Assembly: GCA_040756995.1 (NCBI GenBank)
Contig: JBFLYK010000057.1
Span: 1-40,004 of the forward strand
DNA length: 40,004 bases
Reading direction: 5' to 3'
Origin: BP-133 sp040756995
GTDB taxonomy: Bacteria > Actinomycetota > Acidimicrobiia > IMCC26256 > BP-133
Below are positions 5,304-13,487 of this stretch, one piece after another (within the stretch, counting starts at the first letter, position 1; each line of letters starts with the position of its first letter). Position numbers and translations under genes: made by a program. The notes under the pieces were generated by a model. The model saw nothing but the letters and a program-made list of their open reading frames with translations. It did not search any database and was not told the DNA's origin.

Positions 5304-7625
5304 GTGGGTTTGAACCGTTCTTCGGCGCGTCTCGGCGCGGCCGCCCGCCGGGGCGGTGCGCTGCTGACGATCGCGGCGCTGGCTCTGGGGCCGCTCGTCG
5401 TCGGCGATCCGGCCGGGGCGGTCGAGACTCGGCTGACCGCCGAGGCTGACGCCCGGGTCGAACAGGCCGATCCGGACGACAACTTCGGCTCGTCGTCGCG
5501 CCTGGTGGCCGATCTGTCGCCCCTCACCGAGTCGTACCTCCGCTTCACGGTCCCGGCCCTGCCCGGCGTCATCACGAAGGCGACGCTCCGGTTGCGGGTC
5601 GAGAACTCCACCGGCGACGGGCCCAAGGTGCGGGCCACGAGCACCGGGTGGGAGGAACGCGGCATCACCTGGAACAACCGGCCGGCCGCCGGGGCGGTGC
5701 TGGCCGACGCCGGGAAGTTGTCGGCCAAGACATGGGCGACGTACGACGTCACGGCCGGGGTGACCGGCCCCGGGCCCGTCGCCTTCCATCTGGGGGCGGA
5801 CTCCAGGGACGGAGTCGACTTCACCTCCCGCCAGAGCAGCAGGAACCGGCCGGAGCTGGTCGTGGTGACCGAACCGGCGCCGACGACGACCACGACGACC
5901 ACGACCGCGACGACGACCACGACCAGCACGACCACCACGACCTCGACCAGCACGACGTCGACCAGCACGACGACGACGTCGACATCGACCACCACGACGA
6001 CACAGCCGCCCACCACGACGACGACCACGACCGCGCCGCCGCCGTCGACGATCGCCGAGGCGGGCGAGCCGTGGCTGGGCCTCGCCCGACTGGTCACCCG
6101 GACCTGTGAGCCGGCCTGCGTGCAGAGCACCTACTCCCTGTCGGTGGCCGACGTGAGCGCCTCCGACACAGGCGACCAGCGCCGCGACTTCCGCTATCCG
6201 CCGGGGACGGGCCAGGTCCTCCGGCTGGAATGGACCCGCGCGGCCTCCTCCGGCGGCGGATGCGGCTCGCCCCCGTCGGCCACGATGGACGTGTCGTTGC
6301 GCCAGCCCGGCGGATTCCGGATCGGCTCGACCTCGTGGGCGGCGCCGATTCCGGCGACCTGTACCGGCTTCCTGGTGCGCCCGTTCGAGTTCGACGTCGA
6401 TCCGTTGGACGCCCGGACCGACGACGCTCCCTACTACGGCGTGATGGAGGTCTACGGGCGGCTGAACGCGGCCGGAGCGGCCACCGGAGCCGACACCCGC
6501 GGCGCCGCTCCGCTCGAACCCGGGGACCAGCCGGGCCGCTACGCCCGGGGCCATCTCGTCTCCGGCGGCGTCATGGTCGGCTGGCACGAAGACGGTGACG
6601 ACCCGGTCATGCTGGCCGGCCACGAGGCGATCCTCGGCGAGCCGTTCGGCCTCGTGCGGAGTTACTCCTCGAGGTGGAAGACGCCCAGCACCCGGGTGCG
6701 GGACTGGCTGGCGCAGGGCAAGTTCGTGCTGTGGTCGGTGAAACCCCCGGACGACCTCGAAGGGCACGACGACTGGACGCCGGTGGCCGACGGCACCCAG
6801 GACGCCATGATCCGCCAGCAGGTGTCACTCCTGCAGAGCTGGGCGGAGGCCGGCGGCACGCAGGCCGGGTACATCTTCAATCACGAACCGCACGACGACG
6901 CCGACGTCCTCGGCCAGGTCGACGACTGCGAACAGGTGGGAGACGGCGACTACCCCTGCTCCGGCACGCCGGCCGAGTTCATCGACAGCTACGAGCGCAT
7001 CCGGGCCATCATCGACGAGCTCGGCGCCGACCGGGTGAAGCTCGCCTACACCGCCACGCTGTCCAGGGCGTCGGCCACGGCCCCCGGCAGCACCATCCTC
7101 GGGTCGGGGGACCCGATGACCCGGGGTGAAGGCGGCGAGTCGGTCATCTCCTATGTCGATCTCATCGCCCACGATTCCTACAACTGGTACTGCTACCGCA
7201 GCGACTGCGACTGGGACTTCCCCGACGAATCCAGTGGCTGGGGCCGGGCGGTCCGCCTGGCTGAGATCCAGGGCAGGCAGCTGATCATGGCCGAGACGGC
7301 CAGCCACCCGGGCTGTGACGCCACGGCCCCGCCCGGTTCCGGATGCGAGAACGAGGATCCGGCCGGCCTGCCTTCGCCGACCAGGGACGACTGGCTGATG
7401 CGGATCGGGACGTGGCTGGAGTCCGATGCCCGGGCCCGGCGGTGGATCGTCGGCTTCGTCTACTACCACTCGTTGCACGAGCACGACTGGCGCTTCGTCG
7501 ACCAGACGGGCCTGTCCGCCTCGGGGCGGACGGGGTGGCGCAACGTCTTCGTGGTCGACTCCGAGGCCAACGACGATCTGGGCGGAGCGGACTATTTCGC
7601 CCAATACGGGTTCAATAGCCTCTAG
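5304..7625 (+). CDS. Exported DNRLRE-domain protein with poly-Thr linker and glycosidase-like C-terminal domain
   Basis: This 773-residue protein has an N-terminal signal peptide (basic start, hydrophobic stretch to about residue 35). Residues 40-190 form a DNRLRE carbohydrate-binding-like beta domain, recognisable by ADARVEQADPDDNFGSSSRL, SYLRFTVPAL and GITWNNRPA. An almost pure threonine/serine/proline linker covers about 192-248. The C-terminal 500 residues look like a TIM-barrel glycosidase related to GH26 mannanases: IFNHEPHDDAD holds a candidate acid/base E528, and LIMAETASHPG a candidate nucleophile E664. The glycosidase assignment is by motif resemblance only. GTG at 5304 has GGGGAGG six bases upstream. 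The next gene, also exported, sits behind a riboswitch. A cell-surface polysaccharide is the likely substrate. Confidence 0.75.
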   Translation: MGLNRSSARLGAAARRGGALLTIAALALGPLVVGDPAGAVETRLTAEADARVEQADPDDNFGSSSRLVADLSPLTESYLRFTVPALPGVITKATLRLRVENSTGDGPKVRATSTGWEERGITWNNRPAAGAVLADAGKLSAKTWATYDVTAGVTGPGPVAFHLGADSRDGVDFTSRQSSRNRPELVVVTEPAPTTTTTTTTATTTTTSTTTTTSTSTTSTSTTTTSTSTTTTTQPPTTTTTTTAPPPSTIAEAGEPWLGLARLVTRTCEPACVQSTYSLSVADVSASDTGDQRRDFRYPPGTGQVLRLEWTRAASSGGGCGSPPSATMDVSLRQPGGFRIGSTSWAAPIPATCTGFLVRPFEFDVDPLDARTDDAPYYGVMEVYGRLNAAGAATGADTRGAAPLEPGDQPGRYARGHLVSGGVMVGWHEDGDDPVMLAGHEAILGEPFGLVRSYSSRWKTPSTRVRDWLAQGKFVLWSVKPPDDLEGHDDWTPVADGTQDAMIRQQVSLLQSWAEAGGTQAGYIFNHEPHDDADVLGQVDDCEQVGDGDYPCSGTPAEFIDSYERIRAIIDELGADRVKLAYTATLSRASATAPGSTILGSGDPMTRGEGGESVISYVDLIAHDSYNWYCYRSDCDWDFPDESSGWGRAVRLAEIQGRQLIMAETASHPGCDATAPPGSGCENEDPAGLPSPTRDDWLMRIGTWLESDARARRWIVGFVYYHSLHEHDWRFVDQTGLSASGRTGWRNVFVVDSEANDDLGGADYFAQYGFNSL

Positions 7626-7705
7626 CGCCATTGCCGGATTGCTTCAGGCTTGGGCTTAAGAACCCGATAAGGAAAGTGTCGGCGCGCCGCCGTTTGGGGC
7701 GTAGC

Positions 7706-7790
7706 ACCGCAAATCGATAAAGGCACACCCGTCGTGAGGCGGGGTCGCAAAGCCACGGGCCTCTTCGCGGAGGTAGCCGGGCTACCGAAC
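7706..7790 (+). promoter_or_regulatory. Cyclic di-GMP-I (GEMM) riboswitch
   Basis: The stretch has all hallmarks of the GEMM-I aptamer. AAAGGCACACCC leads into a P1b-type stem, CCCGTC (7728-7733) with GGCGGG (7738-7743), capped by a GTGA tetraloop of GNRA type. Then come the highly conserved GTCGCAAAGCC (7744-7754), a second stem (CCTC with GAGG) and the closing AGCCGGGCTACCG (7775-7787). The same elements appear in this order in the Vibrio Vc2 RNA. It ends eight bases before GGGG, the likely ribosome binding site of the protease gene, so control of translation start is plausible. Whether it prefers c-di-GMP or cGAMP cannot be decided by eye. Confidence 0.9.
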
Positions 7791-7806
7791 ATGTGGGGTT
7801 TCCGCC

Positions 7807-9819
7807 TTGAACATCCCGCGCGCCATCGCGCTCTCCATCGTTGTCGTTGTCTCGTCGGCGGCACCAGCGTCCGCTGCCGGCACCGAATCCCCCGAACCGT
7901 GGGTGGCGGTCGTCGAAGCCGGCGACTCCATTCGTGTCGAGCGGGTCGAGGCGCTGAGCGCCGACGACGCCGTCCGACGGGTCGACCGGGAGACCGGAGG
8001 GGCACCGATCCTCGCCCTCGACGTCGACACCCGGGCCACGGCTTCCGAATCAGTGTGGAACCAGAGCGATTCGGCGTCCAAGGCCGGCAGCGACCCGCTG
8101 CGATCGGCGCAATGGGCGCTCGACCAGGTCGGCTTCGACCCGGCCCGGGCGGCGGTCGATCCGTCCTCCGTGACGGTGGCGGTGCTCGACAGCGGCGTCG
8201 CCGGCTCCCATGAGGACCTGGCCGGCACGCTGCTCACCGGCTGGGACGCCATCGCCGATCGACCCGGCGGCGACACCGACCCGCTGGGTCATGGCACGCA
8301 CGTGGCGGGCATCGTGGCTGCCGTGGCCGGCAACGGCCTCGGAGGTAGAGGCGCCGCCGCCGGCGTGCGCATCCTGCCCGTCCGGGTACTGGACAGCGAC
8401 GGCTCGGGCTGGTCGTCCACCATCGCCGAGGGCATCCGGTGGGCCGCCGACCACGGCGCCGACGTCATCAACCTGTCGTTGGGCGGGAGCAGCCCGTCCT
8501 CCGCCTACCGGGCGGCGATCGACTACGCCGTCCACCAGCGGGGCGCGGTCGTCGTCGCCTCGGCCGGCAACGAGTACGAGAGCGGCAACCCGGTTTCATA
8601 CCCCGCCGCCTTCCCCGACGCCATCGCCGTGGGCGCGAGCACGCCGTCCAACGGACGGGCGTCCTTCTCCAACACCGGCGCCTACGTCGACCTGGCTGCG
8701 CCGGGCACATCGATCCTGGCGCCCTGCCCGATGGGGGCGGAGATCTGCAGCCGCAACTCCCACTACACCCGGATGTCGGGCACCTCGATGGCCGCACCGT
8801 TCGTGTCGGCCGCCGCCGCCCTGCTGCGGGCCGCCCGACCCGATGCCTCGGTGGGTCAGATCCGGGACTGGTTGACCGTGACGGCTTCGGACGCCGGACC
8901 TCCGGGACGGGACGACGAGTTCGGCTCCGGCATCATCGAGCCCCGCCGGGCGCTGGCCGCCGCCGGCCGTGCCGACGGTCCGGGGCTCAACCCGGCGTCG
9001 GGATCACCGCCGCCGGCCCCTGCGCCTCCACCCATCGGGCGGCCCGGTGACTCGACCGGACCGAGCGGCGCCGGTTACTGGATGGTCGGTGCCGACGGCG
9101 CCGTCTACAGCTTCGGCAACGCTCGGGCTCTCGGCAACGCGCCGGTCGGGGCGGCGACGGCCGTCGACCTCGAGCCCACGCGTTCGGGCCAGGGCTACTG
9201 GGTCGTCGACGACACCGGCCGGGTCTTCGCCTTCGGCGACGCCGCCTGGCACGGCAACGTGGCCCCGGCCGTGCTGGTCCGCGGCGAGCGCGTCACGAGC
9301 CTGTCGGGGACACCGAGCGGTGGCGGCTACTGGGCCTTCACCACCCGGGGTCGAGTCCTCGCCTTCGGCGATGCGCCGTTCCTCGGCGACGTGCACGCGC
9401 TGCCGCTCAACGGCGAAGTGCTGGACTCCATCCCGACTCCCTCCGGCCACGGTTACTACCTGGTGGCAGCGGACGGTGGCATCTTCGCCTTCGGCGACGC
9501 CCGCTTCACCGGCTCGATGGGCGGCCGCCGGCTCAACGCCCCCGTCCAATCGCTGGTGCCCGACCCCGACGGCTCCGGCTACTGGCTGGTGGCGGCCGAT
9601 GGCGGGATCTTCGCCTTCGACGCCGGGTTCCACGGCTCGATGGGCGGCCACCGGCTCAACCGGCCGGTTACCGGCATGGTCCCATACGGGATCGGCTACC
9701 TGATGGTCGCCGAAGACGGCGGGATCTTCGCCTTCTCGAACCTGCCCTTCGCCGGTTCCCTGGCCGGCAATCCCCCGCGCCACTCCATCACCGCCGTCGC
9801 CGCCGCCGGTCGCCGGTAG
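7807..9819 (+). CDS. Exported subtilisin-like (S8) serine protease with C-terminal propeller-like repeats
   Basis: This is a 670-residue secreted protease. A signal peptide ends near the ASA-A at about residue 23 and is followed by a short pro-region. The catalytic triad is complete: D128 (VAVLDSGV), H162 (GHGTHVAG) and S327 (SGTSMAAP), with oxyanion N255 (SAGNE). After a proline-rich linker (about 397-415), the last 250 residues consist of six imperfect repeats of about 40-50 residues of the GYWLVAADGGIFAFGDARF type, common in Acidimicrobiia surface proteins and suggestive of a beta-propeller. The start is TTG at 7807; GGGG lies nine bases upstream, immediately after the GEMM riboswitch, so production probably responds to cyclic di-GMP. 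The substrate is unknown; remodelling of surface proteins is a reasonable guess. Confidence 0.92.
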   Translation: MNIPRAIALSIVVVVSSAAPASAAGTESPEPWVAVVEAGDSIRVERVEALSADDAVRRVDRETGGAPILALDVDTRATASESVWNQSDSASKAGSDPLRSAQWALDQVGFDPARAAVDPSSVTVAVLDSGVAGSHEDLAGTLLTGWDAIADRPGGDTDPLGHGTHVAGIVAAVAGNGLGGRGAAAGVRILPVRVLDSDGSGWSSTIAEGIRWAADHGADVINLSLGGSSPSSAYRAAIDYAVHQRGAVVVASAGNEYESGNPVSYPAAFPDAIAVGASTPSNGRASFSNTGAYVDLAAPGTSILAPCPMGAEICSRNSHYTRMSGTSMAAPFVSAAAALLRAARPDASVGQIRDWLTVTASDAGPPGRDDEFGSGIIEPRRALAAAGRADGPGLNPASGSPPPAPAPPPIGRPGDSTGPSGAGYWMVGADGAVYSFGNARALGNAPVGAATAVDLEPTRSGQGYWVVDDTGRVFAFGDAAWHGNVAPAVLVRGERVTSLSGTPSGGGYWAFTTRGRVLAFGDAPFLGDVHALPLNGEVLDSIPTPSGHGYYLVAADGGIFAFGDARFTGSMGGRRLNAPVQSLVPDPDGSGYWLVAADGGIFAFDAGFHGSMGGHRLNRPVTGMVPYGIGYLMVAEDGGIFAFSNLPFAGSLAGNPPRHSITAVAAAGRR

Positions 9820-9856
9820 TCTTCGCCGGCCGCGACGAGCCGGATGGAGGGACACC

Positions 9857-10567
9857 GTGGGGAAGCCGTTCGAGATCCGGAAGGAGATCCCACTCGAGGC
9901 CACACCGCAGCAGGTCTGGGAGGCGATCGCCACCGGCCCGGGGCTGGCAGCCTGGTTCATGCCGATGGAGCTGGATCTCGACAGCCCGACCGTGACGTCG
10001 AACGAGCCCGGGCGGCGCCTGGCGGTTCGCCTGCCGGCGAACCCGGACGGCTCGTTCCACTCGTTCGACTACCGGATCGAGCCGGCCGGTCGAGCCGGAG
10101 CCGTGTTCCGGTTCCGGCACAGCGGCTTCACCAGCGACGACTGGGGTGAGGAGTTCGAGGCGGTGACCAGCGCCGGCTGGGACATGTACCTCCACACCCT
10201 CAGCCAGTACCTCGCCCACTTCGCCGGCCGGCCGGCGCACTACGTGGAAGCCGAGGCGCCGCCCGCCTCGGCTGACGAGGCGGCCTGGCCGCGGCTCCTC
10301 GCCGCCATGGGCCTGTCGCAACCGGTCAAGGAAGGCACCGGCCTCCGCTTCGACGTGCCGCGCCTCGGCGCGGTGGAAGGCGTCGTCGACTACGTCTCGC
10401 CGACCTTCGTCGGTCTGCGGGCGCCGGCCGCCTTGATCCGCTTCCACGGTCGGGGCCGCATCGGGCTCCCGGTGGCCGTAAGCATGCACATCTACGTCTC
10501 GACGAGCTACGACGTGGAAGGCGCGCAGCGGGCCTGGGAATCCTGGCTGGCCGACGTGTTCGCCTGA
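9857..10567 (+). CDS. SRPBCC (AHSA1-like) domain protein
   Basis: This 236-residue protein opens with the AHSA1/START-like signature: FEIRKEIPLEATPQQVWEAIATGPGLAAWF, with beta-1 and the helix lining the hydrophobic pocket, and later EEFEAVTSAGWDMYLHTLSQYL, the long C-terminal helix. About 90 further residues form a second beta-rich segment, so it is longer than the usual 145-residue single domain and may hold a degenerate second copy. Such proteins bind small hydrophobic ligands or act as co-chaperones; no specific role can be given. GTG at 9857 has GGAGG six bases upstream. It follows the protease gene by 37 bases but may have its own promoter. Confidence 0.85.
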   Translation: MGKPFEIRKEIPLEATPQQVWEAIATGPGLAAWFMPMELDLDSPTVTSNEPGRRLAVRLPANPDGSFHSFDYRIEPAGRAGAVFRFRHSGFTSDDWGEEFEAVTSAGWDMYLHTLSQYLAHFAGRPAHYVEAEAPPASADEAAWPRLLAAMGLSQPVKEGTGLRFDVPRLGAVEGVVDYVSPTFVGLRAPAALIRFHGRGRIGLPVAVSMHIYVSTSYDVEGAQRAWESWLADVFA

Positions 10568-10641
10568 GTCCTCCAGACGCTGCTGCCTGGTAGGCGCTGA
10601 TCTGCGCCGAATGGGCGGTTGCGCGGGAGCGGACCGCCACG

Positions 10642-11937
10642 ATGGCGAACGGAAGCGTCGTGTTCGGAGGCGGGCTCCCGGTGGCGGTGTCGGAGTCTGT
10701 GGTCACGGGGACGGTCCTCGCCGGCTGTGCGACCGCCGCCGCCTACGCCGGGTACGTCCGATTCAGGCGTCTGTGGTCGGCCCGGCGCCGGATCGTCCAC
10801 AGCCGGCGGGTCGAGCTCGCCGCCGAGGAGGCGGTCTTCGAGGATCCGGCCTTCGCCCCCGAGCTCGTGAAGTCGGCGGCGGCCGAACTGCATGCGGCGG
10901 TCATCGCCGCCTGGTCGGCCGACGACCGGAAGCGCCTGAAGCAACTGCTCGGCGCCGAGCTTCTCGAGAGCTGGACCACCAGGCTGGAGGAGCTTCGGCG
11001 AAAGGGGCTGACGAACCCTCTGCGGAGGCGGGGCCGGCTGCGTATCCGCTACGTCGGGCTGGTGAATCGGCCGGGAGACCCCGACGATCGGGTCGTGGTG
11101 CATGTCCGGGCCCGGATGGACGACGGCGTCTACGACCGTCGGGGGCGGATCGTGTTTCGCGATACAAGCGACAGCGGGCGACGCACCCATTCGGAGTACT
11201 GGACGCTGGCCAAGCGCGACGGCCGCTGGATCCTGGTCACGGTGGAGGCCGAGGAGGAGGGCGCCCATAACCTCACCGGCCCGATCATCGCTGCACCCTG
11301 GGCCGACGACCGGCTGTCCGACCGGGCAACGTTCGAACGGGCCGCCGCTTCAACGGTGGAACCGGAGGTGCTGGCCGAGATCGCGCCGTTCGAGTTCGCC
11401 GGCGACCTGCGGGTTGCGGCACTCGATCTGGCGGCCTTCGACGGACGGTACGCCCCCGACGTCCTCGAGGCGTCGGCCCGCCAGGCAGTGGCGGCCTGGA
11501 CCGAGGCCGTGAACGGGAACGACGGCGCCCTCGCCGCGCTGGTTGGGGACCGGGGCGTCAACCAGCTCCTCTACCCCGACGGCAGCCGAAGACGCCGGCT
11601 CGTCATCCGGGGTGCCCGACTGCGAGACCTGCGGATCGTGGAGCTCAACGCCCGGGCCCGCCCCCCGGCGATGACCGTCCTGGCGACGATCGTCGGCCGG
11701 CGCTACGTCGAGTCGCGGGCCACCGGCGCCGTCATCCAGGGCCGGCGGGATCAGGATTCGACCTTCACGGTGCGCTGGGAGCTCCGTCTCTCCCGCCGTC
11801 CGGAGACGCCCTGGCGGATCGTCCGGACGACCGTCCCGGTGTCCGAACGGGGAGCGTTCCACCGCTTCACCGTCGGCCTCGTGGGTGACATCTTCGACGT
11901 CTTCTTGGGCCTCTTCGGCCGCCCTTCCCGTTGGTAG
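10642..11937 (+). CDS. Tim44-like domain membrane protein
   Basis: This 431-residue protein has one hydrophobic N-terminal segment (about residues 16-40), then an arginine-rich stretch. A Tim44-like domain follows (about 70-205), seen in the pattern VKSAAAELHAAVIAAWSADD, RKRLKQLLGAELLESW, LRIRYVGLVN and WTLAKRDGRWILVTVE. A second, similar alpha/beta segment (about 270-410; ARQAVAAWTEAVNGNDGAL, FTVRWELRLSRR) suggests a tandem duplication. In mitochondria Tim44 tethers the import motor to the membrane; the bacterial homologues have no settled role. The ATG at 10642 has only a weak upstream purine stretch, so the exact start is uncertain. Confidence 0.7.
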   Translation: MANGSVVFGGGLPVAVSESVVTGTVLAGCATAAAYAGYVRFRRLWSARRRIVHSRRVELAAEEAVFEDPAFAPELVKSAAAELHAAVIAAWSADDRKRLKQLLGAELLESWTTRLEELRRKGLTNPLRRRGRLRIRYVGLVNRPGDPDDRVVVHVRARMDDGVYDRRGRIVFRDTSDSGRRTHSEYWTLAKRDGRWILVTVEAEEEGAHNLTGPIIAAPWADDRLSDRATFERAAASTVEPEVLAEIAPFEFAGDLRVAALDLAAFDGRYAPDVLEASARQAVAAWTEAVNGNDGALAALVGDRGVNQLLYPDGSRRRRLVIRGARLRDLRIVELNARARPPAMTVLATIVGRRYVESRATGAVIQGRRDQDSTFTVRWELRLSRRPETPWRIVRTTVPVSERGAFHRFTVGLVGDIFDVFLGLFGRPSRW

Positions 11938-12012
11938 CGCAGCCTGCGCCGACCGCGGCGGCGAGACTTCTGTGAACTGCTGTGAAAAGGACCTTTGGGA
12001 TGGAAGGCGCCC

Positions 12013-12198
12013 ATGGGTCAAAAGCCCTGGGAGAATCCATGGAGATTTGTGGCAGGGCGAAGGGTCCGGCGGACGGGTGCCGTAACAGTGGGCATGAAGC
12101 GCATGCCAGACGTGGTCCGAGAGCTCCTCATCCTCGTGTTCGCGATGGCCATCTTCCTGACTGCCTTCGCGATCGCCTTCCCGACCTCCCGGGTCTAG
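12013..12198 (+). CDS. Small single-pass membrane protein (61 residues)
   Basis: An ATG at 12013 preceded by GGAAGG at five bases starts a 61-residue product. It has a basic, tryptophan-containing N-terminal half (MGQKPWENPWRFVAGRRVRR) and one strongly hydrophobic C-terminal helix of about 20 residues after DVVREL. A strong hairpin terminator follows 34 bases after the stop, supporting a real transcription unit. I do not recognise the family. A shorter product from the ATG at 12094 is possible. Confidence 0.5.
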   Translation: MGQKPWENPWRFVAGRRVRRTGAVTVGMKRMPDVVRELLILVFAMAIFLTAFAIAFPTSRV

Positions 12199-12231
12199 CC
12201 GAACCGATCAACCCCAGACCGTCGAACGCCT

Positions 12232-12267
12232 GAGGCAGGCCCGGCCGATGAAGGCCGGGCTTGCCTC
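12232..12267 (+). terminator. Strong hairpin terminator
   Basis: GAGGCAGGCCCGGCC (12232-12246) pairs with GGCCGGGCTTGCCTC (12253-12267) across a six-base loop. It gives a 15-bp stem with one wobble or mismatch. There is no T-run, as is common for actinobacterial terminators. Confidence 0.65.
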
Positions 12268-12394
12268 GGTGGTCGTCGCGCGCCATGCGGGCGGGCCGGG
12301 ACCGGGTATTGATGTGGCTGCGTAGCCTGTTCGGGCTTCAGTGGGCCGCATGGAGGCAGGGTTCTCCGCCGGCGAGGCGGGGAACACCATTGGC

Positions 12395-12832
12395 ATGAGG
12401 CGATGGTGGAGCTGCGTAGCCCTGAGTGTCGCCCTGGCCGGCGTGGTCGGGGCCTGCAGCGACGAGGACCGGGCCGACGTGTCCCAGCGGGCGGAAGAGG
12501 CGCTCACCGATGCCCGGCAGCGGGCCCGGGAGGCGGCTGACGCGGTCGAACAGGCCGGGGACCGGGCCGGCGCCCGGGCGGTGGCCGAAGCCATCCGGGC
12601 CGCGCTGGTAGTCGAGAATCTCGAAGCGGATCAGAACGTCCGCGATGTCGACGTGCTGCGTGAGGCGGTGGGTGACGTGCCCGGCGATCCGCAGGTCTCC
12701 GGTATCGACGACGCCAACGGCGACGGGCGCGACGACGACGGCAAGATCGAGGTCGCCGTCGACGCCGAGCGGGCCTGCCTCACCCTTCCCGATGGAGGAG
12801 GCGACATCGACGTGGCCGCCCAGGCCTGCTGA
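12395..12832 (+). CDS. Small secreted lipoprotein, unknown function
   Basis: The 145-residue product begins with a lipoprotein signal peptide: MRRWW, then a hydrophobic core and the lipobox VVGAC, making the cysteine near residue 22 the lipidated N-terminus. The mature part has a highly charged helical segment of about 45 residues rich in Ala, Arg and Glu (EEALTDARQRAREAADAV) that could form a coiled coil, then an acidic segment (DDANGDGRDDDGKIEV) resembling a calcium-binding loop. It ends in a Cys residue. No family is recognised. ATG at 12395 is chosen because it directly precedes the signal peptide; the upstream extension to 12341 lacks protein-like character. Confidence 0.75.
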   Translation: MRRWWSCVALSVALAGVVGACSDEDRADVSQRAEEALTDARQRAREAADAVEQAGDRAGARAVAEAIRAALVVENLEADQNVRDVDVLREAVGDVPGDPQVSGIDDANGDGRDDDGKIEVAVDAERACLTLPDGGGDIDVAAQAC

Positions 12833-12852
12833 GCCGGGCAGGCTCGCCCGGC
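12833..12852 (+). terminator. Terminator hairpin directly after the lipoprotein gene
   Basis: GCCGGGC (12833-12839) and GCCCGGC (12846-12852) form a perfect 7-bp stem with a six-base loop, starting at the base after the stop codon. No T-run follows. Confidence 0.55.
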
Positions 12853-12957
12853 GTGACCTTCGGATCTGAAGAAATCCTCACGCGGTCCTCATCACCGCTT
12901 CAGCGGGGTGGCCAACAACACCACTGAAGGGTTCTGGAGCGACGCCAGGAGGACCGG

Positions 12958-13071
12958 ATGACAAGGCGGGCTGTGGGCCGCGTGGTGAATGACACGGTGT
13001 GGCCGCGACAGGACGAGCCGGCCGGCCCACCGGCCGATGGTCGTGAGAGATGGCCGCCGCCATGGATTTGA
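12958..13071 (+). CDS. Possible leader-type small ORF (37 residues)
   Basis: An ATG at 12958 has an excellent ribosome binding site (AGGAGG, seven bases upstream). It opens a 37-codon frame rich in Arg, Pro and Trp, beginning MTRRAVGRVVNDTVWP. Its end overlaps the start of the next small membrane protein gene by 22 bases, so it may mainly couple translation to that gene. No family is recognised, and the composition alone does not prove that it is a protein. Confidence 0.3.
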   Translation: MTRRAVGRVVNDTVWPRQDEPAGPPADGRERWPPPWI

Positions 13072-13283
13072 TCGGCCTCGCCCTGCTCCTCTACGTCGCA
13101 GTTGCAGCGTTGCTGGTGACGGTCGCCCACGCGCTCGGCCGCGTCCTGGTGGCTGCGGTCGGAGCGATCGCCCGCCCCCCGTGGCGCGCCGGCCGGAAAT
13201 TGATCCGAGCCGGCTTCACGAGGAGACCTCGGCTTGATCATGACGTACCGGGTCAGGCCGCCGCGGCCGCCCAGCACGCGTAG
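13050..13283 (+). CDS. Small membrane protein (77 residues), unknown
   Basis: The product has one long hydrophobic segment near the N-terminus (MDLIGLALLLYVAVAALLVT) continuing into a second weaker one, and then a basic tail (RPPWRAGRKLIRAGFTRR). No family is recognised. ATG at 13050 or 13062 could be the start; a weak GAGAG precedes the former. It overlaps the small ORF before it, which carries the better ribosome binding site. The following 200 bases up to 13487 hold no other gene that I can see. Confidence 0.45.
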   Translation: MAAAMDLIGLALLLYVAVAALLVTVAHALGRVLVAAVGAIARPPWRAGRKLIRAGFTRRPRLDHDVPGQAAAAAQHA

Positions 13284-13487
13284 GGCGAGCCCCTGAGGGC
13301 CGACGGACAAGCCGGCGATGGCGGCGGCCAGCATCGGCCACCAGAGCCCGGCAATTGAGCGCGCGGCCGGCCCATCCGGGGACAGCACGACGTGCCACCT
13401 CCCGGCCAAATCGCACTGCAAACGGCCTGTCGTGGGTAGCCATACAGGTGAGAGAGGCGATGACAACCGACAACCGGAGGAAGACCG

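Noticed and set aside
5880..6050. Simple-sequence repeat as an independent element
   Set aside because: The ACG/ACC-rich run is explained by codons for the threonine linker of the exported protein.
5244..6767. A 507-residue minus-strand frame opposite the DNRLRE protein
   Set aside because: Arginine- and glycine-rich shadow; the region opposite the threonine linker becomes a run of Arg and Gly. No domain.
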